A DNA stretch of 64,000 nt from Ixodes scapularis (GCF_016920785.2 NW_024609880.1:63613830-63677829); one strand, 5' to 3'; positions 46,643 to 58,177 are shown, counted from the first letter of the stretch. Numbers and translations are program-made. The notes: generated by a model not told the origin, from the sequence alone.

Positions 46643-46853
46643 TAAAGCCCCTCTATCCTGGGAAAAGTGGCGCCATTCATTGTTGTGGAAATTCTCGAGA
46701 CACGTACCGTGTGCCACTTCTGGGAAGGACATGGCGTCTGAAATCTAGCTCAGTGCTGCGCTGTGTCGCCATGATCTTCCCAAGGGCTGCATGTTGCACG
46801 TGCCTCGTGCATCGACGCACTTTGCGCTACTTTTAAAACATGAAGGGGCTTTA
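46643..46853. mobile_element. MITE with 8-bp target-site duplication, uninterrupted copy
   Basis: The element starts TAAAGCCCCT and ends in AGGGGCTTTA. ACTGAGAT flanks it on both sides (46635-46642 and 46854-46861), an 8-bp duplication as made by hAT and P elements. A TTAA-type target can also be drawn here, but the second copy (26541-29777) has no TTAA at its edges, which favours the 8-bp reading. It is the inverted paralogue and empty-site control for the LINE insertion at 26668. Confidence 0.85.
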
Positions 46854-46861
46854 ACTGAGAT

Positions 46862-47950
46862 GCCATTGCGTGTGCCACAGGCAAAAATTCAAGATGTTGA
46901 AAACAAGCTGTTGCATTGTAAATTGTGCGAATTACTAAAATTCTCCGTCAATATGCCCCAGCAAATGAAGATTAGAGGGTTTACAGATTAAACCAAAGGA
47001 AGATGTCTGTCACCCCAGAGGAAGAACATGTGGGGACCTTGACGTGCAACCAAAATTTCACCATCAATAGCGCTGAAATCAGTAACGACACTACCGTAAA
47101 CCAATTTTGCTCCCAGGTGGGCCGCCGGAAGCGGCGTTGGTAGCCACAGCACATGGTCGTTGTTGGAACTTTCGCGCATAATGCAGAAGAGGATCATGCC
47201 CTCTTTAGGTGTCACACGCTCCCATACCATCTTTAGTGTTTGTGTGTATGGCGCGTGCTTTGGACGGTTTCACAACTGACGACCACGCGCATGCTAGGCT
47301 GTGAAGATTACACGCTGGGGCGTGGGTTTGTAAACAATGGAAAAGTGTATGAAATTTAGCATGCACAGTGCACAAACTCTATTTTCAGTACACAAATATT
47401 GCGACTACTATATCGGACAGAGGTACGCGCTACAGTTTGCAACAAATTCTTGTGCCGACATGAGCAGTCTGAGGCATTCCAACTACTTGTCATGACAGCC
47501 ACTTTCAGTTCACAAAAGTTGGTTTATTATATGTTCTCCAAGTCTTTGGCATTAAAAATGAGGTTGATTCCTTTGTGACACTGCCGTGCCGGGCTGTGGC
47601 CGGCGGTGAAACTGCACAGCCCACCAGCGACGGCAAGCAACCAACTGAGCGTCCAGAGCTAGGAACCAAAAGGCACCTTTATCACACGAGGCAATGGCTT
47701 TTTACACAAGACGTGGGCACAGTGTTTGCAACCCGATTACCGAAAGTGTCCAAACTTGGCACTAGCACCGCCCGCAAAATCCCCCCTTTAGAATGTTCAA
47801 GGAGAGTATCGGACACCTTGGCTGTGAAAAAAAACAAAGTTTTACAGATTGAGTCTCTTGGGAGCGACCACTTGTCTTCCAGAATGGGTTGAGTAGTGTC
47901 GGCCCGTACCATCACCACGAACACGTGGTGGTGATGCTGGACGAGGCACA
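46862..47950. other. noncoding spacer
   Basis: Short frames on both strands (for example minus 47230-46988) have no recognisable domain. CATCACCACGAACACGTGGTGGTGATG at about 47911-47938 is a near-perfect palindrome. The stretch from about 47880 may be the truncated edge of the Gypsy element. Confidence 0.4.
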
Positions 47951-49115
47951 TCACGATGACGCGAGTAGACAGGTCCACCTGAGGCCGAACCGTCGACGGA
48001 AGCTAGGGGTGACGCCGGCCTCGGAGAGACACAACAGCACCTGCCGCAGGCGTTGGTCATGTTCCTTTTTCGTTCTGCCGAAGACTAGGATGTCGTCGAC
48101 CATGTTGACCAATCCGTCTAGGACTTCCAAGATCCACGCCACCTGTCGCTGGAAAAACTCAGGGGCCGACGTGATGCCAAATGGGAGTCGGCAAAAGCAA
48201 TAACGCCCATACGGCGTAATGAACATCGTAAGCTCTTGAGAGTCCTTGGAAAGCTTGACCTGATGGAAGCTTGAGGTAACTTTGAGCTTCGAGAAGACTG
48301 CCGCATCGCCCAGAAGTCCCAGGACTTGATCGACGGTGGGGAGCACATGACGTTCTCTCGGGACAACTTGATTTAATTTTGTAAAGTCGATACAGACACG
48401 GTAACCTCCCGACGACTTTGGAACCATGAACAGTCCAGCGTCCCGAGGTGTGGGGTTGGTGACACGCCGAATGGCTCCGTCTTGCTCCAGTTTGGCCAGT
48501 TCTGTTTGCACCACCTCGCGCAGGGGTATCGGTATGCGGCATGGAACACTAAGTGAAAACGGAACCGCATCCGGGCGTAGCCGAATCTTGTACTCCTCCT
48601 TGAGCGTGCCGAGACCTCTGAAAAGTCCCTGCGGTGCCGGCACTTTCATGTCGTCCAAGAACTTTACCACACCCAGAGCCTGGATGGCTGGGAACCCGAG
48701 CAGGGGCATAGAGAGGGACTTGATCACGTACAGACGCTGATGACCGGTCTTGCCTCGCCACAGGAGGGTAGCCATGAAGTACCCAATGACTTTTAGCGAC
48801 TGGTCTCCTGGTGCTGTCAGCAGGTCGTCGACCTTGTCCAGATGATGAGGTAAGTTCGGGAAGGCTTCCGAAACAGCAGACGCCTCCGCGCCGGAATCTA
48901 CCTTGAATATCGCCGTGTAGTTGTCGACATTGACCTCAACGTACTTGGCCTTGGCCTTCTCAGTCTCGAGGATTGCGTGGAGCGGTAAGGAACGCCACCT
49001 TGCTCTGCTTTCGTTTCCGAGCGCAACAGACGTCCGCGAAGTGGCCCTTCTTCTTGCAATAATTGCACAGAGACTGCCGAGCAGGACAGTCTGAGCGTGT
49101 GTGGGGGGCCCGACT
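47951..49115 (-). pseudogene. Ty3/Gypsy pol fragment: zinc knuckle, protease, reverse transcriptase
   Basis: Reading on the minus strand from the gap: a CCHC knuckle (CNYCKKKGHFADVC) at about 49070-49020, a retroviral-type aspartic protease with FKVDSGAEASAV near 48905, and the RT in an open frame from 48775 to 47951. RT motifs are KLEQDGAIRRVTNPTP, GGYRVCIDFTKLN, YGRYCFCRLPFG and VNMVDDILVFG. The usual FSKLD box reads FSKLK (K165, codon 48283-48281), so one catalytic aspartate is lost. RNase H and integrase are absent; the copy breaks off near 47951. The upstream gag part lies in or beyond the scaffold gap. No LTRs were found next to it. Confidence 0.85.
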
Positions 49116-49215
49116 NNNNNNNNNNNNNNNNNNNNNNNNNNNNNNNNNNNNNNNNNNNNNNNNNNNNNNNNNNNNNNNNNNNNNNNNNNNNNNNNNNNNN
49201 NNNNNNNNNNNNNNN
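49116..49215. other. assembly gap (100 N)
   Basis: Exactly 100 N. The round number suggests a scaffold gap of unknown true size. It interrupts the Gypsy element, so repeats probably caused the assembly break. Confidence 0.99.
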
Positions 49216-49889
49216 CATGTACATAAAGGACGCAATCTCATATCTTAAATATGACCACAGCCAAGCAGTGTCCATGTTTATGATTGACGCAGGAATACAG
49301 TTATAAACAAATGCATCTTCCGAAGAATTATTTTCCAGGGCTCAACGCTTTACAATCTAAGCGCGTGCGCTTTGCGTGCGCAATGCACCTTTTCACGCAC
49401 AGTACTTTAGTACCCCCCCCCCCCCCCCAAAAAAAAAAAGAACAACAACCAAAATTTGCATGAGAAAGGCACAGTCTTCTCATGGTCAACCGCATAAACC
49501 GTTATGTCGATAAATCCAAGCACACGGCCACCCTGCGCACGATGGACGCCCAGCCCTCAAACGCGCGTGCACGTTGTATGGAGCGAAAACGCGGCGCAAC
49601 CATCCGCTTAGTTCACAGCCCCTGCCACCACGAGCTGCGAGCGAGTGACCCCTTCCCCCTAGCCCCGCCTCAAGAAAAGGCCGAAGACCGACCCTTGCAC
49701 CAAGTCACCCCGACTCCGGCAACCACACCCCTTCCGAGCCCGCACCTTCCCACCACCCCTTCCATTCGCTGGAATACAGCAGTACCTACACCCAAGGTCA
49801 AACAGATTCGTTCGAGCAAAAAACGGAAAGCTACGTTCAGTTGAAGTTCCAGTACAATCAGTAAAGACTTTCGAGCAGTTGGGCCCAAA
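49216..49889. other. spacer right of the gap
   Basis: A poly-C then poly-A run lies at about 49413-49439. A 120-codon frame at 49482-49844 is proline-, threonine- and basic-rich, has no known domain and no clear context. I do not support it as a gene. Confidence 0.4.
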
Positions 49890-50530
49890 CACACATTGCG
49901 GAGTCCCATACAATATTGTATCCCTAGCGAATACCACGGAGTCATTCGATATAATCTCAAAAACTTACTCAAGGAGTCATTCGATATTATCTCCCAAACT
50001 CAAAGCCATCTGGCAGAGTCATTCGATATCATCTCACAAACTCAGACTCACCTCAATGGTTCATTCGATATCATTTCACAAACTCAATGTCATCTGACGG
50101 AGTCATTCGATATCATTTCACAAACTCAGACACACCTCAAGGATTCATTTAATATCATATCACGAACTCAAAGTCGTCTCACGGAGTCATTCAATATCAT
50201 CTCACAAACTCAGACTCATCTCAAGGAGTCATTCGATATCTAACAAACTCACTCATATCAAGGAGTCATTCGATATCATCTCACAAACTTAAAGTCATCT
50301 GACGGAGTCATTCAATATAATCTCACGAACTCACGAACTCAATCATCTCACTGAGTCATGCAATATCATCTCATGAACTCGGACTCACCTCAAGGAGTCA
50401 TTCGATATCATCTCAAGAACGCAGTCATCTCACGAAGTAACTCAATATCATCTAAAAAAACTCACTCATCTCAAGGAGTCCTTCGATATCCATCTCACGA
50501 ACTCAAAATAATTTCACCGATTCGCTCAAA
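49890..50530 (+). repeat. about 42-bp tandem repeat array
   Basis: More than ten diverged units built on GAGTCATTCGATATCATCTC followed by ACAAACTCA and a variable part. Because 42 is a multiple of three, the first 350 bases stay open and encode a 14-residue repeat close to ESFDIISQTQTHLK. From about 50240 the phase is lost and units shorten. Adjacent GTGAGTGAG-rich sequence (50555-50590) belongs to the same simple-sequence family. A coding role is not supported. Confidence 0.85.
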
Positions 50531-50569
50531 TTCACTCACAATCAATAAATGAGTTCCAATTAGTGTGAG

Positions 50570-52520
50570 TGAGCTTGTGAGTGAGTTGGCCGAGGTATGC
50601 CTGCCAGACGACATGGTGAAGAAGGCCTTGTGACCATACGACAAAGTCGAAGAGGTTACCAGGGAGACATGGCGCGTCAGCAGGCTTGAAGGAGTCCAGT
50701 CTACCACGAGAGTGAAAAGGCTAACCCTAAAGAATGGCTCACCGTAGAACATCTGGCGCACCAAATCCACCTGCCAGGCTGCACGTCGCTGGTTATCGCC
50801 CCAGGTAAGGCCTCGCTGTGGATCAGGTGCCGACGAACCGGCCATATCCTAGAAGAGTGCCGCGTACCTTGTTGTGACTATTGTCGACGATTCGGGCACA
50901 CAAAACAAAAAACGGCAAGAAGACTTACGCCGACGTGGCTAACGCTGAAACGGTCGACGAAGCCTCGGAGCTGGTCATGGACCAGGAGGAAGCTGATGAG
51001 GCGGCGGAAAAAAGCCCTGCCAGCTTGCAGCCTTCATGACGAGCCGGGACCACCGCGCGCACGTCACTTAAAACTTTGTCCTGGATCGGAGCGTTCCACT
51101 GGCAAGGCGAACGTCCAACCAGTGGTCAGCGATCCTGCTCGCTGTGCGCCCCCTCAAGCAATGGTGCAAGAGCACGACTACTCGCGCCTCGAACCGGACC
51201 CAGAGGACAAGGGAGGGGCGAAAATCCAGAACATCGATGAGGAAATGGAGGCGTTGAGTGACACTGATAAACGATCGAAGTAGGAGACGCCAACCCAGAA
51301 ACCCGAACAGACGGACGGGCTTCGGGAGAGGATGCTCCAGAGGTTCCACGCGGCGACAGCCAATCGGGGCATACACCACTATGCCCCTCAGGGTCCATTC
51401 GAAGTTCCAGCAACGAAAGACTCACGGAAAAGAGAACTGGGAGTGTAGCGTCTTGGTTTTATCGCTATGTGGGTAAAGAGTAAGCTGGTTGTGTTTTCAT
51501 TGTTAGTTGGTTGGTTGACGTATGGGCCTTATTCGTAGTGCACTTCAACGCAGTCAGATTTTCTTGCGGTGCAAGAGACAAAGACGAGGAGAATGTTCGT
51601 ATCACCAGAGCGCTGATCATGGGCGGTACGATGTAGCTTTGAGTCACGCCGTGGGTTTTTCTGGGTGCTGTTTTGTTTTCTATAAAAGTCGTGAACATAC
51701 GAGAATTTTTGAGTTGTTGTGGACAAATGCGCAGTTTTATTTCCTGCGAAAGATAAACTTTTTTTTTCTTCATTTTCTGCGGTGTTATGCGGAGTGCGAC
51801 AAAACTGTTCTTTTTATGGGGGATTTTTATTATGTTTGTGACGGAAGGGATAGAACTGCGCTGGCAGCGCATAGCGACAACAGTTGGAGCGTTCTGAAAG
51901 AAATTGTTTATTCGTGTGGGCAGGAAAACGTCGGTGCGTTGTGCGCAACACGAAAAGTTTTTAATTACACTCATTTTCAAAACACCTCACACGCACGATT
52001 AGACCGCATTTATGTTTAAGTCGACGTTCTGCGAGAAGTACACGACTACTGTGCCCGACCCATATTTTTTACGGACCACTGCTCCGTCAGTTTCAAGATC
52101 GGAAAGAAAGACCAGCCTCTCGGTTTAATTGGCGATTTGAATTGGCGACTCTAAATGATGAAACGTTTGTAGCCACTGCCAGTGAGATGCTGTCTGCAAT
52201 GCCCGACAGTGAGCAGCAATCAGCGAAGCCTGCGAGGTGTTTAAGGAAGACGTGAAACTGGCTGTAGTATAGAGGGAAGGCGGATCACCTTTTTGAAATC
52301 GAGCACGTGAGAGGCAACTGTAACGAGATCTGGATGTACTCTGCCGAGTAGAATGTGAACACCCGGGTGCGGGTAGCGAAGATATTTGGTATATTAAATC
52401 GGAACTAGACAAGTGAACCCCAGAAAGTATTAGGGGGGAGTAATACACGCAAGCTCTGACAAGCTTTCATTGGGAGACAAGCCCACCAAGCAAGTGCCGG
52501 CCGATCAGCTCCCGAGATGA
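50570..52520 (+). pseudogene. decayed LINE: ORF1 zinc knuckles and ORF2 endonuclease
   Basis: 50600-50720 gives DDMVKKAL and VEEVTRETWRVSRLEGVQST, the ORF1 pre-knuckle region. 50815-50915 gives RCRRTGHILEECRVPCCDYC and RRFGH, tandem CCHC knuckles of the kind found in tick-type ORF1. 51522-52019 is an endonuclease remnant with FMGDFYYVCDGRDRTA (GDFN motif, N changed to Y), FNYTHFQNTSHARLDRIYV and, in the next frame, FFTDHCSVSFKIG. 52100-52450 continues as post-endonuclease linker. RT is not seen. Many stops and frameshifts show age. The element differs from the LINE at 43250. Confidence 0.75.
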
Positions 52521-52984
52521 CTGCCGGAAGTTACTCGAGGATTGGCTTGCCTAGCTATGGGGCCGGCTGGCTGGCTTGACTTGGTCGCCGAAATGGCCGA
52601 AATGGGAGCTCGCTTGGAGCGTTTGACGGTTTATTGGTAAACTGTACGAAATCGCTCTATCCCTTTAGAATGAGCGATGAACGACTGAGACAGAAGAAAA
52701 TACCATATATGTTGCGTGCGATGTGAAGAAAAAAATATAAAAGGAAAGGTTTCGAGCAGGTATCGCGGCCGTCCTCCTGCCGCGACTCGTTGGCAACTTA
52801 TCGATTGCAAGGAACACTTATGAAACAGGCGTTAGCAAATTAGGCTTTCGTGGTTGATTAACATTTAACTATTTTTGTCTCCTTGCGGAACCCCCCTTCC
52901 ACTCTGTGAAAAACGCCCTCCAGATGCCGTGATTATACCCCCTGAAATGCGCGGAAATATGTTGAGGGTACGTCCTGTGTGGGT
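52521..52984. other. noncoding spacer
   Basis: No gene, and no recognisable element apart from possible remains of the LINE before it. Confidence 0.4.
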
Positions 52985-53265
52985 CGGCATTTACGGGTTT
53001 CTCGCTTTCCGGCAGTGTACCAGCTCGTAGGGTAAAACGCACTTACAGGTTTCTCGCATTTCCGCAATGCACCATATCCTAAGATGACGCGAACTTACTG
53101 ATTTCTCGCTTTCCCGCAGTTGAGCACCTCATAAGGTGAAGCCTACTTTCTATTTTCTCGCTTGCTCGCAAAGCACGTAGCCACGGGGAGAAGCGCGTCT
53201 GCGGGATACTCGGGGATCAAACGCGTGTTTGAATTTCTCGCTTTTCCGCAAGGACAGTTGTTTTG
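52985..53265. repeat. degenerate tandem repeat around TTTCTCGCTTTCCGCA
   Basis: The word TTTCTCGC(T/A)TTCC-GCA recurs about five times at spacings of roughly 60-70 bases (near 52998, 53058, 53101, 53153 and 53236). The sequence between them is only weakly alike. It is an old tandem array of unknown nature. Confidence 0.55.
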
Positions 53266-54289
53266 AGGAAAAGTGTTGTTACAGATATCGCTATTAGACA
53301 AAGCAGATTTTCGCAGAGACAAGCGTCCTTGTGAGTTTTTCGCTACACAACAATCGTAGAGAAGAAGCGCTCGTTCGCTTCCTACAAAACCTGTGCAGCA
53401 AAAAAAAAAAAAAAAAAGTGATTTCTTATGTTGCTTTTAAAACCTGCGGGCTTTAGGCTTGAAGACTTAATATTTTCTTGTGTACCAACGCACTTACGAC
53501 CTACTGCAAGTCCCTATTAGGGACTTTCGTCGTTCGTACGCCAAAGCTTTGTGTTCCTAGCGGGCGTTCATGCCGTCACTTCGAGCGCGGATCGAGCACG
53601 CGCCCCTAGAGTCCACAATCCTTAGCGTGTGATCTACACAAAGTCGTTTATTTTTCTGTGCGACGTTGTGAAGAACAGAGCAGTTTGCATAGCGCTGCAG
53701 CCCCGCACTCCTGCGTGAGGTCTTGCGTCTCGTTCGCGCGGGTGGGCGAAAGAGAGGCCGAGCCAAGAAACGCGCTCGCGCAAGTAGCTTTGACAGCATC
53801 GGGGCACTGCGAAGATTACGCGATTATCACGACTCATTTCAACAATTTTTTCTTTAATAATTAAGGGTGCGAGGCTCCGTGAGATTGTTCCAGTGCCTGC
53901 TATTACGAATACCACTTTGCAGTACAAAAAAAAAAAAAAAAAAAAAAAAATTATCGTTTTAGTATTGTTGCGAAATAAAAAAAAACAAAAACAAAAAAAC
54001 TTATACTGCAGATTTCAGCTCCCGGATCATTTTCGCATTTTCAGAGTATAGAATATTATTCGGCATTACATTGCAGTGTTATTTTTAGTGTGTTTTATTT
54101 CAAGAAGTTTCTACCCCTGATGACCAACTTTTATTTGACTCCTTAGCAACTTAGAACTTTGGTGTGACACATGAAATGTGAGGGTAAATATAAAAAAACA
54201 AAACAAAAAACATTATTTTCAAATTGCCAACAAGAAGAAGCCTTTTGTTTTTTATTACGAAATTAATAATGTTACAGGTTTTTTTTTTT
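53266..54289. other. noncoding spacer with homopolymer runs
   Basis: Poly-A runs at about 53401 and 53927, and a poly-T run near 54280. GC-rich frames at 53560-53860 have no known domain. No gene is supported. Confidence 0.5.
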
Positions 54290-54905
54290 TTTTTTCAAGT
54301 TGATGGATACAGATACCTCGGATTGACTATTAATAAAACCTGGAATAGGTTGAATCGTATAAAAAACATTTCTTAAAGGCATTCAGAGAGCCCGGATTGG
54401 TAAGGCATAAGTTGAAGCATGGAAGTGTCAAACTAGCATATAATGATGTTATTAGGCCAAAACTAAAATTAGTAAAATTGCTTCGGACCCGAATACAAAA
54501 AAAAAAAAAAAAAAAAAAAACGGAAACACTACGTAAAGCCTAGAGATGTGCCATAAGGTTTATTTATGGCAAATTTAAAAGAACAGACTCTCCTTCCCTA
54601 CTAATGAAAGTGAACAAAATACCGACGCTGGAGCGCTGCCGTAAAATAGCTCGTCTTAATTTTTTGCATTCTTTGTATATCCAAAGGCGATGCAAAATCT
54701 TATTTGCAAACACTTCTCACACGACATACTAGACGCCATCATCAGCAATATATACAACCCTTTTTGCACGCACTAATTTATTTTAAAAACTACTTTTTGC
54801 CTGGCACAATCGAGGGCGGGAATTTCCTTCCTTTCATCGACTGATTTTGCCTCATCACTACATAACGTATTTTGAACTTCTTTAGAGGCATTCCTTTCAG
54901 TCCTG
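54290..54905 (+). pseudogene. LINE RT C-terminal fragment
   Basis: The start reads VDGYRYLGLTINKTWN, the DGYRYLG motif that follows the RT palm in many LINEs. Later pieces read GKFKRTDSPS, MKVNKIPTLERCRKIARLNF and, near 54820, an EEWN.LP-like end. Frames change and stops occur. An A-rich tract at 54499-54520 interrupts it. No RNase H. Clade likely CR1/jockey-like but not settled. Confidence 0.65.
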
Positions 54906-55189
54906 TCGGCCCTTCATTTTGCCCACAGCGGTGCTTATCATTGTAAATGATTGAATTATACTTACATTCCCATCACTGCACTGTTTTCTGGACTTCTTCA
55001 CTTATAATTTTCTTTTTTTTTGTGTTTTTGCTTGTTGAATTCGCCATGGGACGGTGCGCCTTTGCGTGTTTATTTTCCCCTATTTTCGCAATGTCGGTGT
55101 ATTCCAGCGTTGATGCGTACTACTCGCTTTCGCTTTCGCTTTCGTGTTGATGCGCTACTCGCTACCCACCCCTACTTTTGGCAGGACCA
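54906..55189. other. probable LINE 3' untranslated region and spacer
   Basis: T- and C-rich sequence after the LINE fragment. CTTTCGCTTTCG repeats lie at 55127-55143. No separate feature. Confidence 0.4.
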
Positions 55190-55543
55190 TAGGCGTAGAC
55201 TACGGGGGGGGGGGGGGGCATCGGGGCTCGTGTCCCCCCTGGTGAAATCCGGGGGGGGGGGGGGGGGGGGCTATGATCCTTACCGAGGCGCTGTTTACGT
55301 GCCACGTAAGGACCTTCTAGTAGTGGCATGTAAACAAAATAACGCACGTAGCAACGGACACATGGCAATATACATACGCTGTCAAATGTACCCCCTAGAA
55401 TAAACAGCTGATAATTGCCGATATAACTAAAATTGCGCAGAAAAGCACCCCCGCCCCTTCCCTCCTCCTCCTCCCCGCCCCCGGAGAACTTCTCAGCCTG
55501 CCCCCCGGGAAAATGGAAAGTCTACGCCGCTGGCCAGGACATG
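55186..55543. mobile_element. GC-rich MITE with GGCGTAGAC ends
   Basis: AGGCGTAGACTACGGGGG near 55192 is matched inverted by AAAGTCTACGCCGCTGG near 55519-55535. Two poly-G runs (55205-55218, 55252-55270) lie in the left half and C-rich sequence in the right half, so the unit can fold. The flanks GGCAGGACCAT and GGCCAGGACAT are alike and may be a diverged target duplication. Confidence 0.55.
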
Positions 55544-55774
55544 CTATATTTAAGAAACAACACTTCTAGCAGTTGCAGGGCCCTGGCCAATGCTGACATC
55601 GCTAGAACTGGTGTTACTTAGCCGAAATAAGCGGACATTGCTGACTGTGGAGGACAGTCGTCTTTGGTTCATCGCACCTCCCTGCAATCACAAGTTTCGC
55701 AGGTCTCAGAATCTAAAACTAGCATTTTTTTCAACTCTTTTTAATCGCACACCGAAAGCTAGCTTACTCCATAT

Positions 55775-56678
55775 TGTCGCGAAGTTTTGCTCGCGCGAGT
55801 ATTTTGTCTAGCTTCACTTTATGTTTTTGCCTTTTTCGAGAGTTCTTTCCGTCTACACGGGACGGCTGTTGGATTCCGCCGGGGTCGGGGGACCCCAAAT
55901 GGGAGAGAACGGGAACGCTGTAACACTACACTTATAGTTTACAGAACCCCGCGTTGGAAACGTTTTGTCCTGTGTATGTTTGCATTTGGAATATCTACTT
56001 CGGAGGTGGTTTTGCGCTGTGTATGTGTAACTTCTCTGTCTGCGTACGGAAGTGCTTTCTGTTGTTTATGGCTGCTCTTGTCAGCTTCGTTTGGAATGTG
56101 TTCTGTCTCGTGTATGCGCATGTTTTCTGGACTGTTCGTATTTGCTTTGGGCTCCGAGCCTTTGATTGGCTCTAAGAAAACCCCTCTTGATTGGTCCTTC
56201 CCAAACTTTCTGATTGGTGGACTGAAGGACCCCTGAATGCTGCTGAACTCAATATAAGCGGCCACCAGAGGGGCCGTAAGGCGCTTGGCCCCCGGATACC
56301 ATGCCGTGAAGATCATCCTGCCTCTGGAGACCAACGTGCACGTCCGACCCCCCTTCGGCTGTGGAGCCGTCCGCCCGCTAGCTCGCAAACTTGGTCCCCC
56401 TTACGGCTGTGGAGGAGTTCGGCTCGCCCGCCTTTGTGTGGAACTGTGTTTGTCGAGTTTGGCTGTGGTCGGGGCCCCCGCTGAGGGTGTGTGTGGTCAG
56501 GGAGGACGGCAGGGAAAGTTTCCAGAGGTTAGGATTGTTCCCCCCAACATTTAATGACGAATTGGCCATATCTGTTGTAAAGATTTTATATCCTATCACT
56601 TAAATAAACAGTTGTGTTTGTTAACATCAGCAATCGTTTCATCAACGGAGAAGAGGGCGACCTATTTTCTTCGTGACA
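55775..56678 (+). mobile_element. solo LTR (904 bp), Gypsy-like
   Basis: It starts TGTCGCGAAG and ends CTTCGTGACA, an inverted TG...CA pair. ATAT flanks it on both sides (55771-55774, 56679-56682), a 4-bp target duplication. Promoter-like AATATAAG lies at 56251-56258, and the polyadenylation signal AATAAA at 56603-56608. No internal region or second LTR is nearby, so recombination probably left one LTR. Frames inside it (up to 149 codons) are not genes. Confidence 0.75.
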
Positions 56679-56849
56679 ATATTTGCACCCGATTTGCTTT
56701 CGCTTTTAGGTGGGCTATCTCTCGGGATATTACAGAATCTGCTCAATAAAAATGCACATTTTTACTTTTTGTTATGCTTGTTTTGCTAATTTACATGAAA
56801 TTGCTGTATTTGTCCTTTCTGCCTTTCCTGCCATTCATTCGGTTTGCAT

Positions 56850-57086
56850 TATGTAATAAAAAAAATTGAAACCGTTTAACTCCCTGTAACGCTGAACTTG
56901 AGCGCAGCTCTTGAGGAGGAGGAGGGGAAGGGTACTGAGAGGAGGGTAGACCCCTCCTCCGTCGTGACCCCCCCCCCCCCCCCCCAGGTTGGTGACCTGG
57001 AGGGTCACGTGACCTTACGGTTACGCCGACAGCGACGCCGACGCCACTCAAGCCGGAAACGGGCACCTAAGAGCAGCGCTCTAAAA
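56850..57086 (-). mobile_element. inverted-repeat element without minisatellite, copy 3
   Basis: Related in reverse orientation to the element at 18288-18740. TTGAGCGCAGCTCTTGAGG at 56899 and CCTAAGAGCAGCGCTCTAA at about 57066-57084 are the inverted repeats. CTCCCTGTAACGCTGAA and the A-rich stretch before it match the outer flank of the other copies. In place of the 26-bp array there is only a poly-C run and a CACGTGACC segment, so the array was gained or lost within this family. Confidence 0.75.
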
Positions 57087-58177
57087 CAATGGTACCTTAT
57101 AAACATTACTGGAGCTGGGTAGGAAATTGCAGCCACTGGGTACTGTATAATCGCGTTGTTTTATAACGTTTTTTTGTGTTTTTTTTTTCGGCTACTACGT
57201 TCTACCGAAGGCATAGAGAGACACAGGAGACAACTGACAGGACAACTGACAGATTACCCGGATGAGGAGCCAGTGAAGCGGGTGTTGACGAGCATCCACA
57301 ACACACAATGCTGGGGAGGACACAGTAGTATCTAGAATGGCACTAACCTGCCCTGCTGTGGTCATGATGAAGTGAGGTAAATGTAATAAGATGAAACAAA
57401 AATTGAAGGTCGGTTATGGCGGCGCCCATGCACAGCTGCTGCAAAGCGTCTTACAGTTCCTCTACATAGGCGTCTGCTTGCAGAGCCTCAGGGGGAGCAT
57501 GTAGTGTGGACTCTAGACCACACTGGACATGAACAACGTCATTCTTGACAGGCAAGTTGATTGACCCACAAAATGCGCCAAACATGACTACACAAGGATA
57601 CCTTTCGTCGCATTTTTTCGGTTTAAAACAAATGTACCACCAGGGTAGCTGAAAACGGAGGTTTATTCCCCGAAGAGATGCGTTTCTGGGGACGAAATAT
57701 CGGTCAAAATACTTGCAATATCTGAACATTAAAAAAAAAAAAATGTCGATATAATGAGAAAGAACTAGGGAGAGAGAGAGATGAGAAAATAAAACAATGA
57801 CATAAAAAAATTGTCACCCAAACTAAACGCTTTTTTTTTTAATATTCAGTCTATTTTTTCTGGCATGCTATATATTGCCCTTAAATTCGAAATAGCTATT
57901 GAGAAAACGGAGAAAAAAATTAAGCCAATACCAACATTCAAATTTTCCCGCGCGTCAGGCAGTCCAGAAACGCAATATTTTGTGCCCCCCTTTTTTTTTA
58001 TGTGCTGGCGTAGGTTTTTCTAGCATTTATTTCCCACCATTAAACTTCTTGAGACTTTTCAAGAACGATCACTGTACTCTAAAATTTAAAATGTAAAATG
58101 ATCGCCAGAGCCGGCGAGAGCGGGTAGGTTTTCGAACGCAACGGGTACGATAACTTCACCCAGGAGTGAGATAGAAG
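57087..58177. other. noncoding spacer
   Basis: No gene or clear repeat. The 92-codon minus frame at 57451-57729 has no recognised domain. Confidence 0.45.

Noticed and set aside
48898..49306. Frames running through the N block
   Set aside because: They exist only because N is read as unknown residues. Only the knuckle part next to the gap is real.
49890..50530. Regularly spaced repeats resembling a CRISPR array
   Set aside because: The parts between the conserved words are themselves related, so this is a diverged tandem repeat.
55939..56388. 149-codon minus-strand frame
   Set aside because: It lies wholly inside the solo LTR and has no domain.
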